NCBI GenBank assembly: GCA_017311185.1
Contig: JAESUZ010001723.1
Coordinates: 2,520,001 to 2,584,000, forward strand
From: Proteles cristata cristata
Taxonomy: Eukaryota; Chordata; Mammalia; Carnivora; Hyaenidae
DNA: 64,000 nt
Direction of reading: 5' to 3'
Positions 10,853 to 20,563 of the stretch are shown here, one piece after another; positions within the stretch are counted from its first letter, which is position 1, and the number at the start of each line of letters is the position of its first letter. The position numbers were made by a program, and so were the translations under genes. The notes under the pieces were generated by a model. That model had not been told where the DNA came from, ran no database searches, and was given only the letters and a program-made list of their open reading frames with translations.

Positions 10853-11089
10853 GGGGCGCCTGGGTGGCTTAGTCAAGCGTCCAACTTTCGCTTAGGTCAT
10901 GATCTCGCGGTTGGTGGGTTGCTTCGAGCCCTGCGTCGGGCTCTGTGTTGACTGCCAGCTCAGAGCCTGGAGCCTGTTTCAGTCTGTGACTCCCTCTGTC
11001 TCTGACCCTCCCCTGCTCATGCTGTCTCTCTCTCTCTTAGAAATAAATAAAACATTAAAAAAATTTTTTTTTAAAAATTAAAAAAAAAT
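10853..11089 (+). mobile_element. CAN-SINE, young subtype, adjacent copy
   Basis: Duplication AATCTCKTTTAATTAG flanks it (about 10839-10854 and 11091-11106). It reused the right-hand target duplicate of the SINE before it. Confidence 0.9.
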
Positions 11090-11804
11090 AAATCTCGTTT
11101 AATTAGCCTAAAGGCTACACGATATACCTATTTTCTCTCCACAGTGAGGCTGAGGAACAGCAGGAAGCATCACTCTTCCTTCTTACTTGTCTAACAAAAA
11201 TAAGCTGTCAGAGATGGAGGGGACCTTGGAGTCATCTAGTTAAATATCTCCTTTTACAGATAAAAACTAGTGAGGACCTACTATCTGTACGGCCAATTTG
11301 GGGCAATGTTGGGATTGATTAGAACCTAAGTTTCTGACCCCCCCCCCCAGGAGGCTCCCAGTATTCTCAATTCCCCACCCACCGTATGCTGTCCTTTGTT
11401 CAAATGTCCTATTTCCTGATCCTTTTCTCGTCCTCAAAGCCCTCCCCATCCTCTTGCTAAATTTTCCATCTTCTCGGAGCAGGAGGCAAGGAAGTGACGC
11501 GATTCTCCAGCTGTGCTCAGTGTATGGCATTTCAGTCTGCTAAAGTCAGCTAGCTGGCTGTTCTTCTAAATCTCTCATATTAGGCCTTTGGAGTTCCCAA
11601 CAGAATAAGTTAATGTTGTGAATGTGTTTTGTAAGCTGTAAAATACCATACAAATATATGCTCTACTATTTTAGAATATGAAATAATCCAACCTCTTTTA
11701 ATCATGTGCTCATTTATCTTACCTCTGTGAGACAAAGGAAAAGCAGGAGCAAACTCTAATTTAAGGAACTTTAGGGAAAAAATCTAAACAAGTGCGTCTT
11801 TCTC

Positions 11805-11930
11805 TCCACCAGATTAGAAGCTCCTTGAGGGTACAGCCCATTTTGTGCTCCTTCCTTCGTTCCTCACATTTCACCCAGGGCTAAGCATCCAGTAAATGTT
11901 CACCATAGAGTTTCCTGGATTCATGGATAA
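11805..11930 (+). repeat. L2/MIR 3' end relic
   Basis: AGAAGCTCCTTGAGGGTACAG through CCAGTAAATGTTCA follows the conserved L2/MIR tail closely. Confidence 0.6.
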
Positions 11931-11943
11931 AATTTCACTGTAA

Positions 11944-12050
11944 GGGGTGCCTGGCTGGCTCAGTTGGTAGAGCATGTGACTCTTAATCTCAGGGTTGTGA
12001 ATTCAAGCCCCATGTTGAGTGTGAAGCCTCCTTTAAAAAGTTTTTTTCAC
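11944..12050 (+). mobile_element. CAN-SINE, short older type
   Basis: GGGGTGCCTGGCTGGCTCAG head and CCTTTAAAAAG end without the CT block. Confidence 0.8.
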
Positions 12051-12059
12051 TTTATTTTA

Positions 12060-12267
12060 AAAATTTGTTTTTAATGTTTATTTATTTATTTTTGAAAGAG
12101 AGAGCATGAGTAGGAGAGGGGCAGAGAGAGAAGGAGACACAGAATCCAAAGCAGGTTCGGGCTTCAAGCTGTCAGCACAGAGCATGACACGGGGACTTGT
12201 ATTCACAAACCACGAGACCATGACCTGAGCCAAAGTCGGACATTTACTGAGCCACCCAGGTACCCCA
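12060..12267 (-). mobile_element. CAN-SINE, inverted
   Basis: Poly(T)/TTTATTTATTTA start, AGAGAGCATGAG, ending GCCACCCAGGTACCCC. Confidence 0.85.
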
Positions 12268-12299
12268 CATTTTTTCACTTCAAAATCCTTCTATTACTA

Positions 12300-12480
12300 T
12301 GGTGCCTGGGAGGCTCAGTTGGTTAAGCATTTGACTCGTGATATCTGCTTGGGTCATGATCTCAGGGTCATGAGATCAAGCCCTGTGTCCACCTCCTCAC
12401 TGAGCATGGAGCCTGCTTAAGATTGTCTCTCTCTCTTTCCCTCTGCCTCTTCCCTGCTTGCACTCGCTCCTTCTCTCAAA

Positions 12481-12519
<39 letters not shown>

Positions 12520-12522
12520 AAT
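12300..12522 (+). mobile_element. CAN-SINE with (AAAT)n tail
   Basis: TGGTGCCTGGGAGGCTCAG head and a tail of about ten AAAT units (12478-12520), a microsatellite born from the SINE tail. Confidence 0.85.
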
Positions 12523-14221
12523 CCTCATATTGCTAAGTAGAACTTAATTATAGAAACCCTCACAACTACTCCCATATACAAAAAGGGCAGGCGACCCATA
12601 TTACCTACCTGCATGCACAAATGTATCAAATGTACAGGTGCGGCTATCAGGAAATTTCCTTACCCTCTTTTCTTCCAAAGCACCCAGATGTCTTACTGAT
12701 TCTTCTAGCATCCTAGGAAAGGATAGCTCCCTCCCTGAGCCAGTGGCACTAGAGAGCAACTCTGGGTCCAGGGGCAGTCCACTGGACTGGGTCCTGGAGA
12801 TCACCTCTGGATGATCCTTGCCTGAGCTGCTGCTGAGGCTTTTGATCTCCTCAATAGCTGGCACCAAGACCCAGAAGCTAACCTTCCTACTTCCCCTCAG
12901 GGAAAATTCACCACACACTTCAGGGGCAGCCAGCCTGCTCAAACAGTTCTGGATTTGATCCCAGGGTGATCTAGAGATCTCTAGATGCTCCTAATAGGCC
13001 TCCATGTGACCTTCTTACTAGAAAGAAGTGGAGGTACTAGGTAAGGGGTCTCTTCTAGAGCAAAGTTCTCTTAAGAAGCCTAGATGCCCATAAGAACAAA
13101 GAACACATGAGGAGATCAGAGCAGGGCTATGGCCAGCCTGGGGCTCAAGATACAGCACAGATGACAGCTTACTAGTTCCATCCCACAGGCACAGATGACC
13201 AGACCTAATGTATAAGACATATGAGCTGAGGGCATACCAGGGGGCAACAGATAGCCACCAGAGGCCCCATCTGCAGGAAGGGAACCTGAGTCACCAGAAT
13301 CCCATCTACTCTACCACAAGTGTGACCCCAGAGGCCATGGTCCCAATCATTCCCCAGCTATGATCAGCTTCCACCACAATGCTGATGAATGGAGAAAGAG
13401 AGGCCCTCAAGGCTGGAAAGGAGCCTAAGCAAGTCCTACCAATGCAGTATCAATGCTAGCGTGACATACCCCTGGCACAGAGAGGCCCAGGCAGGAGTCC
13501 CCGTATGGCTCGATTATCCATCAAGTCCCAGCTCACCAGGAGGGCCTCAAGTCCTAAACTGACACTTGGTCCTTGCTGTAGGCATGTAGGTCTCAGCTAC
13601 CATTTCACCATTGTAAAAAGTGAGTCCCCAGGCAGGATGAGTAAGATCCAGACAGACGGGGCCTGTAGGAGCTGAATGGCCAGGCAAGTGGAATGAAGAA
13701 CAGGTGTGTGTAAAACACAAAGCAGGATGTCCATGGTGAAGCAGAAATCCATTAAGAGTAGTTATAACCATTGTGACAGTTTTGCCAACCTACCGCCCAA
13801 GTCAGCCCCAACTTACTGCACATGGGAACAGATTTCCCCTCAAATAGTCCACACATAGCAGGGTCTGTCTCTCCCCACTTGCATCACTAACAGGAAGAAA
13901 GGGCACTATTGGGATGTACAGGACCTCTGAGAAGAGAAAGGATTTATTGAAGCCCAAGCCCTATTTCTAGCAGCCTACTACTTAAATATACAGTGAGGGC
14001 TTCCCACAGCTGGGCAAAAAGGCATGATCCATGGGCTCTGAAAGCTTTGCCCTCTTAAAATCAGACCAAACTTACTCAGAGAAAGAAGGACTTTAGAAAA
14101 GAGAACAGAAAAGTGACCCATTGCATCATTCTTTGGCTCCCAAACTAGTCCAAAGTCTTCTACTTTCAGTGAACTCTTAGCCCCTTCACATCTAAAGACC
14201 TCAACAAATTCTTTTTTATTT

Positions 14222-14330
14222 TTATTTTTTTTTTAATGTTTTTTATTTACTTCCAGGAGACAGAGAGCGAGACAGCGTGAGCATGGGAGGGTCAGAGAGA
14301 GAGGGAATCACAGACTGAAACAGGCTCATT
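14222..14330 (-). mobile_element. CAN-SINE, inverted, 5'-truncated
   Basis: Poly(T), CAGGAGACAGAGAGCGAGAC, ends at CACAGACTGAAACAGGCTC without the tRNA-like head. Confidence 0.85.
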
Positions 14331-14351
14331 TTTAAAAAGCTAGAGGTGCCG

Positions 14352-14569
14352 GGGCGCCTGGGTGGCTTAGTCGTTAAGCGTCCAACTTTCGCTTAGGTCA
14401 TGATCTCGCGGTTCGTGGGTTCGAGCCCCGCGTCGGGCTCTGTGCTGACTGCCAGCTCAGAGCCTGGAGCCTGTTTCAGTCTGTGACTCCCTCTCTCTCT
14501 GACCCTCCCATGCTCACGCTGTCTCGCTCTCTGTCTCCTAGAAGTAAATAAAAAACATTAAAAAAAAAA
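14352..14569 (+). mobile_element. CAN-SINE, young subtype, inserted in another SINE head
   Basis: Target-site duplication AAAGCTAGAGGTGCC on both sides; the right copy is the 5' end of the next SINE. Confidence 0.9.
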
Positions 14570-14577
14570 AAAAGCTA

Positions 14578-14800
14578 GAGGTGCCTAGGTGGCTCAGCTG
14601 GTTAACCATCCAACTTCAAATCAGGTCACGATCTCACAGTTCATGGGTTTGAACCCTGTGTCAGGCTCTATGCTGACAGTTCAGAGCCTGGAGCCTGCTT
14701 CAGATTCTGTGTCTCCCTCTCTCTCTGTCCCTCCACCATTCGCAATCTTTATCTCTCTGTCTCTCAAAAACAAATAAAAAATGTTAAACAAAAATTTTAA
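14578..14800 (+). mobile_element. CAN-SINE
   Basis: GAGGTGCCTAGGTGGCTCAG head, CT-rich block, AAACAAATAAAAAATG tail. Confidence 0.85.
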
Positions 14801-14814
14801 AGCTAGAATTTTGA

Positions 14815-14997
14815 GATACCTGGGTGGCTCAGTCAGTTGAATGTCTGACTCTTGATTTCAGCTCAGGTCATGATCCCAGTGTTGTGGGACTAAGCACTGC
14901 ATCAGGCTCAGCACCTGGAGTCTTCTTAAGATTCTCTCTCCTTCTCCTTCTGCCCCTCTCCCCAGCTTGCACGTGCGCACACACACACACACACACA

Positions 14998-15036
<39 letters not shown>

Positions 15037-15058
15037 AAATAAAACTAAATTAAAATAA
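14815..15058 (+). mobile_element. CAN-SINE with CA/CT microsatellite
   Basis: Flanked by AAAGCTAGAATTT on both sides. Contains (CA)n followed by (CT)n at about 14978-15036. Confidence 0.85.
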
Positions 15059-15434
15059 AAAGCTAGAATTTCTTGGCCAAAAGAATGAAATTAGAATCTG
15101 AATGGCTTCTAGATACAAATCCAGCTTACAGGATAAATATGGGAGAGAGGAATATCTCAAATGACACCACAGAGACACAATCAGCATAATCCAGAATGTG
15201 AGAAACAAAGGACAAATGACACAGTTCTCCAATCATCAATTGCAAGGGGGGGAAAAGGAAATGGCATCTACAGATTTAAAGAAACTCAAGAAATGTATCA
15301 AGCAAATGCAATGTGTAGATCCTGTTTAGATCACAATTTAAACAAACCAACTATAAAAATAAATTCTTAAGATAATCAGAAAACCTGAACCCTGACTGGA
15401 TATTTGCTGAGATTAAGAAAGGATTGTTAACAAG

Positions 15435-15535
15435 GTGTCTGACTGGCTCAGTTGGTAAGGCATATATCTCTTGATCTTGGGGTCATGAGACCAAGCCCCA
15501 CAATGGGTGTAGAGATTACTTTTAAAAAATTAAAA
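15435..15535 (+). mobile_element. CAN-SINE, short older type
   Basis: GGTGTCTGACTGGCTCAGTTGG head and GTAGAGATTACTTTTAAAAAA end. Confidence 0.75.
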
Positions 15536-15539
15536 TTCA

Positions 15540-15722
15540 GGGGCACCTGGGTGGCTCCGTTGGTTAAGTGTCTGACTCTTGACTTCGGCTTGGGTCAATA
15601 TCTCATGGTTCGTGGGTTTAGGCTCCATGTCAGGCTTCGTGCTAACAGTGCAGAGCCTGCTGGAGATTCTCTCTCTCTCATTCTCTCTCAAAATAAATAA
15701 ACTTTAAAAAAATAAAAACATT
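15540..15722 (+). mobile_element. CAN-SINE
   Basis: GGGGCACCTGGGTGGCTCCG head, short CT block, AAAATAAATAAACTTT tail. Flanking TTAAAATTCA is the target duplication. Confidence 0.85.
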
Positions 15723-16277
15723 AAAATTCAAAAAAAAGAAGAAATTGTTATCCTGTTTGGATGTGATTATGGTGCTGTGGTAATGTTCATACAAAGCCCT
15801 TATTTCTTAGAAATAGACACTGAAATACAGATGATGAAATATTGAGATGTCTGGAAGTTGCCTCCATGAGGTTGGCAGGTGAGGAAGACATAAACTTGAC
15901 TAGCCATGAGTTGGTGATAACTGTGGCTGGGCAACAGGAACATGAGAGTTCATTAGCTTATTCTCTCAACTATATAATCTACATAAAAGTAGATTTGAAA
16001 TTTTCCACAATAAAAAGTTTAAAAGAAAACAGATGGCTTTTCTTCCCCAACTTTTTTTTTTTAGCAGCAATTTATTGGTCTTACTAATGCTAGGAAAAGC
16101 TACATTTTCAAAGCTGCTCCTTTCTCCCTGGCAAAAGACAAAAAGTGGTTGCCCCTTTGGGTGAAATTTTGACATCATCACCATTCAGATGTTAGGTCAC
16201 TTTAGCATAATCCCTACAGCATGCCTTCATGAGAATCCAGCCCTGGGGCCACACATGATCTCTAAATGACAAAAGAC

Positions 16278-16492
16278 TTTTTTTTTATGTTTTATTTATT
16301 TCTGAGAAAAAGAGAGACAGCGTGAGCAAGGGATGATCAGAGAGAGAGGGAGATACAGAATCCAAAACAGGCTCCAGGCTCTGAGCTAGCTGTCAGCACA
16401 GAGCTCGATACGGGGCTCAAACTCACAAACCGTGAGATCGTGCCCTGAGCTGAAGTCGGACAATTAACCGACTGAGCCCTCCAGGTGCCCCC
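16278..16492 (-). mobile_element. CAN-SINE, inverted
   Basis: Poly(T), TTATTTCTGAGAAAAAGAGA start; GAGCCCTCCAGGTGCCCC end. Last SINE before the long SINE-poor stretch to 29.1 kb. Confidence 0.85.
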
Positions 16493-16634
16493 TGTTATTT
16501 CTAAACCTGTCAATTATATCCTTTCATTTCATCCTTACAAATTAGTCCCAGATTTTCCTAGAGCCTGTTAGCTGATATAGTATAACAAGTCTGGTTAATC
16601 CCAGACCAGATATACTAATCCTGACAAACCCATT

Positions 16635-16670
16635 TATTTTTATTTTTATTTTCTTATTGAGATAGAATTA
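16635..16670 (-). mobile_element. Very short retroposed fragment
   Basis: A 36-bp T-rich insert (TATTTTTATTTTTATTTTC start) between perfect 13-bp direct repeats TGACAAACCCATT at 16622-16634 and 16671-16683, read as a poly(A) tail plus a few template bases on the minus strand. Confidence 0.55.
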
Positions 16671-17099
16671 TGACAAACCCATTCTGAGAAAGGAATTCAG
16701 GGTGTGGTTCTCAGAGCAGCCTCACTCACCTTCCGGCACACTGCCAGGTTCTGTGTGCCAGCTGCCTTTGATTAAAGATGTCTCTACAATATTTGAGCTG
16801 GAAGTGAGCTGGGCATTGATCACGGATTTTGAAGCGTAATGAGAGAAAGGTGTCTCACCTGGTTCGCCCCAGCTCTCCTCCACACTCCTGCCCTTGGCCC
16901 CATTCTCACTGTTCCAGGCTATGTAGACCACACTTCTCATGCTATGTCTCCTTCTCTCCATCTCTCATAACCCCACCATTTTTCCAGCATGCCTTGGGTT
17001 TCTCCTTTGAGGCTTGGCTCTGTCTCTCCACTCTTCTCACTTGACAACCCTTCTGTAAACACTGTTTATTTGGCATTTCTCAGACACTGAGCTGCTCAG

Positions 17100-17300
17100 A
17101 CACTGAGCCTTCTCAGTCTGAGCTGCTCAGACTGAAACTCCATGATTTGGCTCTTCGAGAGCTGTCTGACCAACCGGACTGTGAGGTGCTAGAGGACAGG
17201 GAAATATCATATCCCCTTCCAGACCCTCCACAAAGCCCAGAACAGTGCTTGCTCTTGATACTGATAAATATACCTTGGCTGTATTGACTGAAGATCAATT
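17100..17300 (+). repeat. Probable L2/MIR relic
   Basis: GTGAGGTGCTAGAGGACAGG and CCCAGAACAGTGCTTGC are the L2/MIR tail words; approximate limits. Confidence 0.45.
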
Positions 17301-17512
17301 TGCAAATGTCAGAACATGTAAAGTCCACAGGGCTGGTAAAGATTAGACAGGTTGCCACTGGTTTATATGGCTCTTTTGTGCAATTTTTTGAAAAGGTGCT
17401 TACTGGGGTAGTGATAAAGTTTTGTCTTGATCTGGTAGTGTGTAATGGGTGTATATATAGGTTAAATCTCATCAATTTGAACACGTCACTGTACATCAGG
17501 CATAAAAATAAG

Positions 17513-17534
17513 TGAATGAATGAATGAATGAATG
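17513..17534 (+). repeat. (TGAA)n microsatellite
   Basis: About five GAAT units, commonly left at L2/MIR ends. Confidence 0.8.
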
Positions 17535-18046
17535 ATAAGTGCCCCTTTCTCTATGAGAATACAGCCCATACCAGGACATACAGCTCAGAGAGTAGAGCCT
17601 GAGACAGAGCCTTCCCTGATTTGGTACTTCTTGAGAAAGGCACAAAATGTAACTGTACATGTGACCCTGAGACCAGAAACAGAGAGCCCCCTGCCCTGAG
17701 GGACTCTCCGATGCCCAAAGTGCCATATCATCCAAACGGGCTAAGAGGCAGCACTGTGGGTGTGGCGGTGCTGCTACTTACGGGATTTGAGTCAGGCTCT
17801 TCTGTCATAAATGGTGGAGCTGCCACCTCACAGAGCCCAAGTCAGCTCAGCATGAGGAATGAAAAGGCTAATTATGGGGTAGCAAGGGGTAATGCTGCAA
17901 CAGGAAAGAGCCAGGAATCAACTCCCCCAGAACCTCAGTTCCATTCTCCTATGGGGTTAGCAAAATGATCTCCCCCTTATATGACCCTCCACCTATCTCT
18001 ATGAGGCTTCCCACTGCCCCCAAATTCACAAGCTTGCTTGAAACTG

Positions 18047-18066
18047 TGCTGCTGCTGCTGCTGCTG
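18047..18066 (+). repeat. (GCT)n microsatellite
   Basis: Six to seven GCT units in unique sequence; not in a recognised exon. Confidence 0.8.
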
Positions 18067-20090
18067 TTTCCTGAATACCCAGAAACCCATGCCATGGGGC
18101 TTTTTCTTCATCAATGGGCCAATCTGTTCAGCCGCATCTCTGAACAGAACATGCTAAATTTGGCATCAGGTACCTGAGATGCTCTGGTGAAAAGTAGAAG
18201 CCATTCTACTGCTGAAGGAGAAACATACCATGGAGGCACCGCTCATCTCAGGTGCTGTAACAAGATGAATATCAGCAGGAGCAGTATATCCTGTGTCCTA
18301 AGGGGCTAGTCCTGAGCTTTGATGACAAGTAGCCAGCTCACCCTGAGCTTGACAGTCATAGGACCTTAGCACCACAGGCCCATGTGTGAACCTTGCCCAC
18401 AGCAAGGAGCAATATTATGTGACTGCTAAATTGAGAGGGAGCCCATGGTTCCCCAACCCACAGCAGTTTGTGGGTCTGCCCTATAGCAGAATGCATAGGG
18501 GTAGAAATGAAACACCAAAAAGGAATAGGAGGAGTAGACACCAGCCTCTTTTCTGTCCCTCTGAGCTGCCCAAATCTTTCCAAAATCTCATATGCTTGGC
18601 TCTGCAACATCAGATAAACTATAAGCAGAGTAGTCTGGTTACCAGAAGAGAAACGTCAAATTCCCCATATAGAGAACTACCAATAACAAGGTGTTTGTCC
18701 ATTCATCTGGAGACGCTCTCTGTTGGACAGAGAGCTCTAAAGCCTGGGTGAGGCTCCCTCAAGCTAAAACTCAAACAGCAGCCCAACACGCAGCAAAATG
18801 GACAGTATTTGCAGTTCTAAAAACCGTATGCTAACCAACTGCATTACTGTAATAGCTAATGTAATATGGGCAAATTCCCCCTTTAAAAGGAATGCTCACA
18901 GGCTGGCCTGTCTGTGTCAGGTTTCAGGCTATTAAGAGCCTTTCATTACTATTAGTTGTCTACGAAATGACTTCTGAAGAAATAAACACATGAGAGACAC
19001 AGTTGGGCAGCTGAAGGATCAAAAATTATGCTCCCTTACAGTTTATGTGTTCCCACGCAGAAAAGCCAAGGCAAAATTATCAGCAGACTCTCATGGAGCC
19101 AGAAGCGTGGCACCCTCCACCCCAGGGTTTTCTACTCCCTAGGCCCATTTGGTGTAAAGACAATGCCTTCCATTTTATCCTGTTGCCTCTTGGTAGCTTT
19201 CCTGAGTTTTCAGTCTACCAATCTATCATATATTGGCATTCCCTTCCACTGCATTCACTACCACTTGAGTGTTTTTGTAGGACTTCAGTTGGCATACATT
19301 TTAAACAATCTGGTTTCACAGTATTTGATGAGATATGTTCAGTTGAAAACATTCTATGTGGGTTTCGGTTTTTCCCTGGTTTGATGTGGTAATCTAAAAT
19401 CATAAGGCAACAGGAATGTATTTGGTGATAGATGATTCAACAGCATTTTTGCCTCACCCCAGAGTGTTTCACTAAACCTTGGTGAAAACATATGTCCCTG
19501 TTTGTATTTTGAGCCTAAATAAGTACTTTTTGGTGTCCGGTGGCATTTTTCCTTCCTCTAAAGATGATTATGGTCACTAAATGCCTGAGGAAAGCGCATG
19601 ACCAAGTTCATGGTTCAACTATTTCCATATCTCTCTGTTTCTCGCAGTGACACTTATCTTCCCTGACAGCCACTCCCATTGTGCTCTTTCCTTGGCCCAA
19701 CACAATGGACACATGCAGACACCAGCAGACAAGGAGGACGTTTTCCATCCCACTGCTCACCAGTGCGGAGGGACTATGCTGAGGTTACATAAGCCCCTCC
19801 TGAGCCCAGCGTTGGGGGGAAGCAAATTTGGGGTTCGTGACAGAGTCATAGTCTGCAGGCCCCGACTGACCCTGCGCTCACTCACCATCCTGCCTTAGCA
19901 AGACAGGGCGGCTTGAAAGGGAGGACCACTTCCCGCGACCATCGGGCCAATCTGTCTGGGTTCAAAGTGTGGCTGCACGTCCGAACCTCGCTGTCCATAC
20001 TACATCGCAGGGTCGCGGGCCCTGGCCCCGAACTCAGGCTGCAGCTCCCCGTCCCCCACCCCCACCCCGGACGCCGCGACGCGCGCTTAC

Positions 20091-20284
20091 CTGCCAGGAC
20101 CTGGCCCAGGACCTGGGCCCGGTGGTCCCGCGGTCGCCTTCGCCGCGCCAGCAGCGGGGAGCTGTCCGCCGCCAGCAGGTGCTGAAGGCGGCTTCCCTGC
20201 GCCGGGGCCCGGGCCCTGGCCCGGACCTCCGGGCGGCAGTGGCCCGTCACCAGCGCCGCCCTCCAGGCTGGCCTCGTTGCCCAT
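20091..20284 (-). CDS. BSN: BSN bassoon, first coding exon (partial gene)
   Basis: Encodes the N-terminal 64 complete codons plus two bases of bassoon, the giant presynaptic active-zone scaffold of neurons. The product starts MGNEASLEGGAGDGPLPPGG, then a Gly/Pro repeat, KPPSAPAGGGQLPAAGAA, and a second PG run, matching the mammalian bassoon N-terminus as I recall it with different PG repeat numbers. MGNEAS fits an N-myristoylation consensus (Gly2, Ser6). The exon ends CCTGGCAG with donor GTAAGC at 20090-20085; the split codon AG|N would give Ser, as in human (PGSTSRR). Reading into the intron meets a stop at once. Everything to the left is intron 1; later exons are outside the window. Confidence 0.93.
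20158..20186 (-). promoter_or_regulatory. Split REST/RE1-like element in BSN coding exon 1
   Basis: Minus strand carries TTCAGCACC (perfect left RE1 half), a 10-base spacer, then GGACAGCTCC (one mismatch to the right half GGACAGCGCC). The canonical spacer is 2; wider-spaced RE1 elements bound by REST have been described. It overlaps codons for the conserved SAPAGGGQLP segment. Confidence 0.45.
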
Positions 20285-20347
20285 GGTGGGTGGGCGGGAG
20301 GGGTCGGGGTCGTGCTGGGCCCGGGCCGGCGGCTCCCGGGCGGCTGC

Positions 20348-20377
20348 TCACACGCTCGGCGCCGCCGCCGCCGCCAT
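20348..20377 (-). other. Nine-codon upstream ORF in the BSN leader
   Basis: ATG at 20377-20375 opens MAAAAAPSV followed by TGA at 20350-20348, from a (GCG)n run. It ends 64 bp before the bassoon start. It lies in the leader only if transcription begins upstream of 20377. Confidence 0.45.
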
Positions 20378-20380
20378 CTC
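20370..20380 (-). promoter_or_regulatory. YY1-like motif overlapping the upstream ORF start
   Basis: Minus strand reads GAGATGGCGGC, close to the YY1 consensus AARATGGCGGC that commonly sits just downstream of TATA-less start sites. Confidence 0.45.
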
Positions 20381-20410
20381 CCAGCTCGGCTCGCGCCGCC
20401 GCTTGCCGCT

Positions 20411-20420
20411 GCGCATGCGC
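20411..20420. promoter_or_regulatory. NRF1 motif, BSN-proximal
   Basis: Perfect palindromic GCGCATGCGC in the BSN CpG island, 127 bp upstream of the bassoon ATG. Confidence 0.6.
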
Positions 20421-20553
20421 TTGCGCGGCCCGCGCGCCCCCTTCCCTGCACACGCCCCCCCGCTTCCGGAGCGCGCGCGCGCTCTCCAGCCAGGCGGTGA
20501 GGAAGCGTGTCCACAAGTCAGCGGCGGGGTCGCTGGGAAACAGCTACCCGCCA

Positions 20554-20563
20554 GCGCATGCGC
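20554..20563. promoter_or_regulatory. NRF1 motif, BSN-distal
   Basis: Second perfect GCGCATGCGC, 143 bp from the first, at the outer edge of the CpG island. Confidence 0.6.

Larger units (their letters stand above)
15120..16030 (+). mobile_element. Old L1M 3' end, interrupted by two SINEs
   Basis: ATAATCAGAAAACCTGAACC, GATATTTGCTGAGATTAAG, GAAATTGTTATCC, GACACTGAAATAC and the terminal TGAAATTTTCCACAATAAAA match an L1M-type 3'UTR in order. Confidence 0.65.
1..20085 (-). other. BSN: BSN intron 1 (partial, runs off the left end)
   Basis: Starts at the GTAAGC donor next to exon 1. No exon with similarity to bassoon is visible. SINEs and L1 pieces fill 0.79-0.91, 3.9-9.1, 10.6-12.5 and 14.2-16.5 kb. 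The stretches 9.1-10.6, 12.53-14.2 and 16.7-19.9 kb are mostly unique sequence in which I see no gene. In human this intron is also very long. Confidence 0.75.
20285..20450 (-). other. BSN: BSN 5'UTR and probable transcription start region
   Basis: GC-rich leader upstream of the bassoon ATG. The sequence around the ATG (GGCAACGAG follows it) and the YY1-like site near 20375 suggest initiation at about 20380-20450; the start is not fixed by sequence alone. Contains one short upstream ORF. Confidence 0.5.

Noticed and set aside
12478..12522. Regular AAAT spacing as a CRISPR-like array
   Set aside because: A plain microsatellite in a SINE tail without spacers; the window is mammalian nuclear DNA.
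13233..13248. ATACCAGGGGGCAACA as a second CTCF site
   Set aside because: The core AGGGGGC fits but the leading CC is replaced by AT, so the match is weak.
17113..17496. 127-codon minus-strand frame
   Set aside because: Covers an L2/MIR-like relic, Ser-rich low-complexity end, no recognisable domain.
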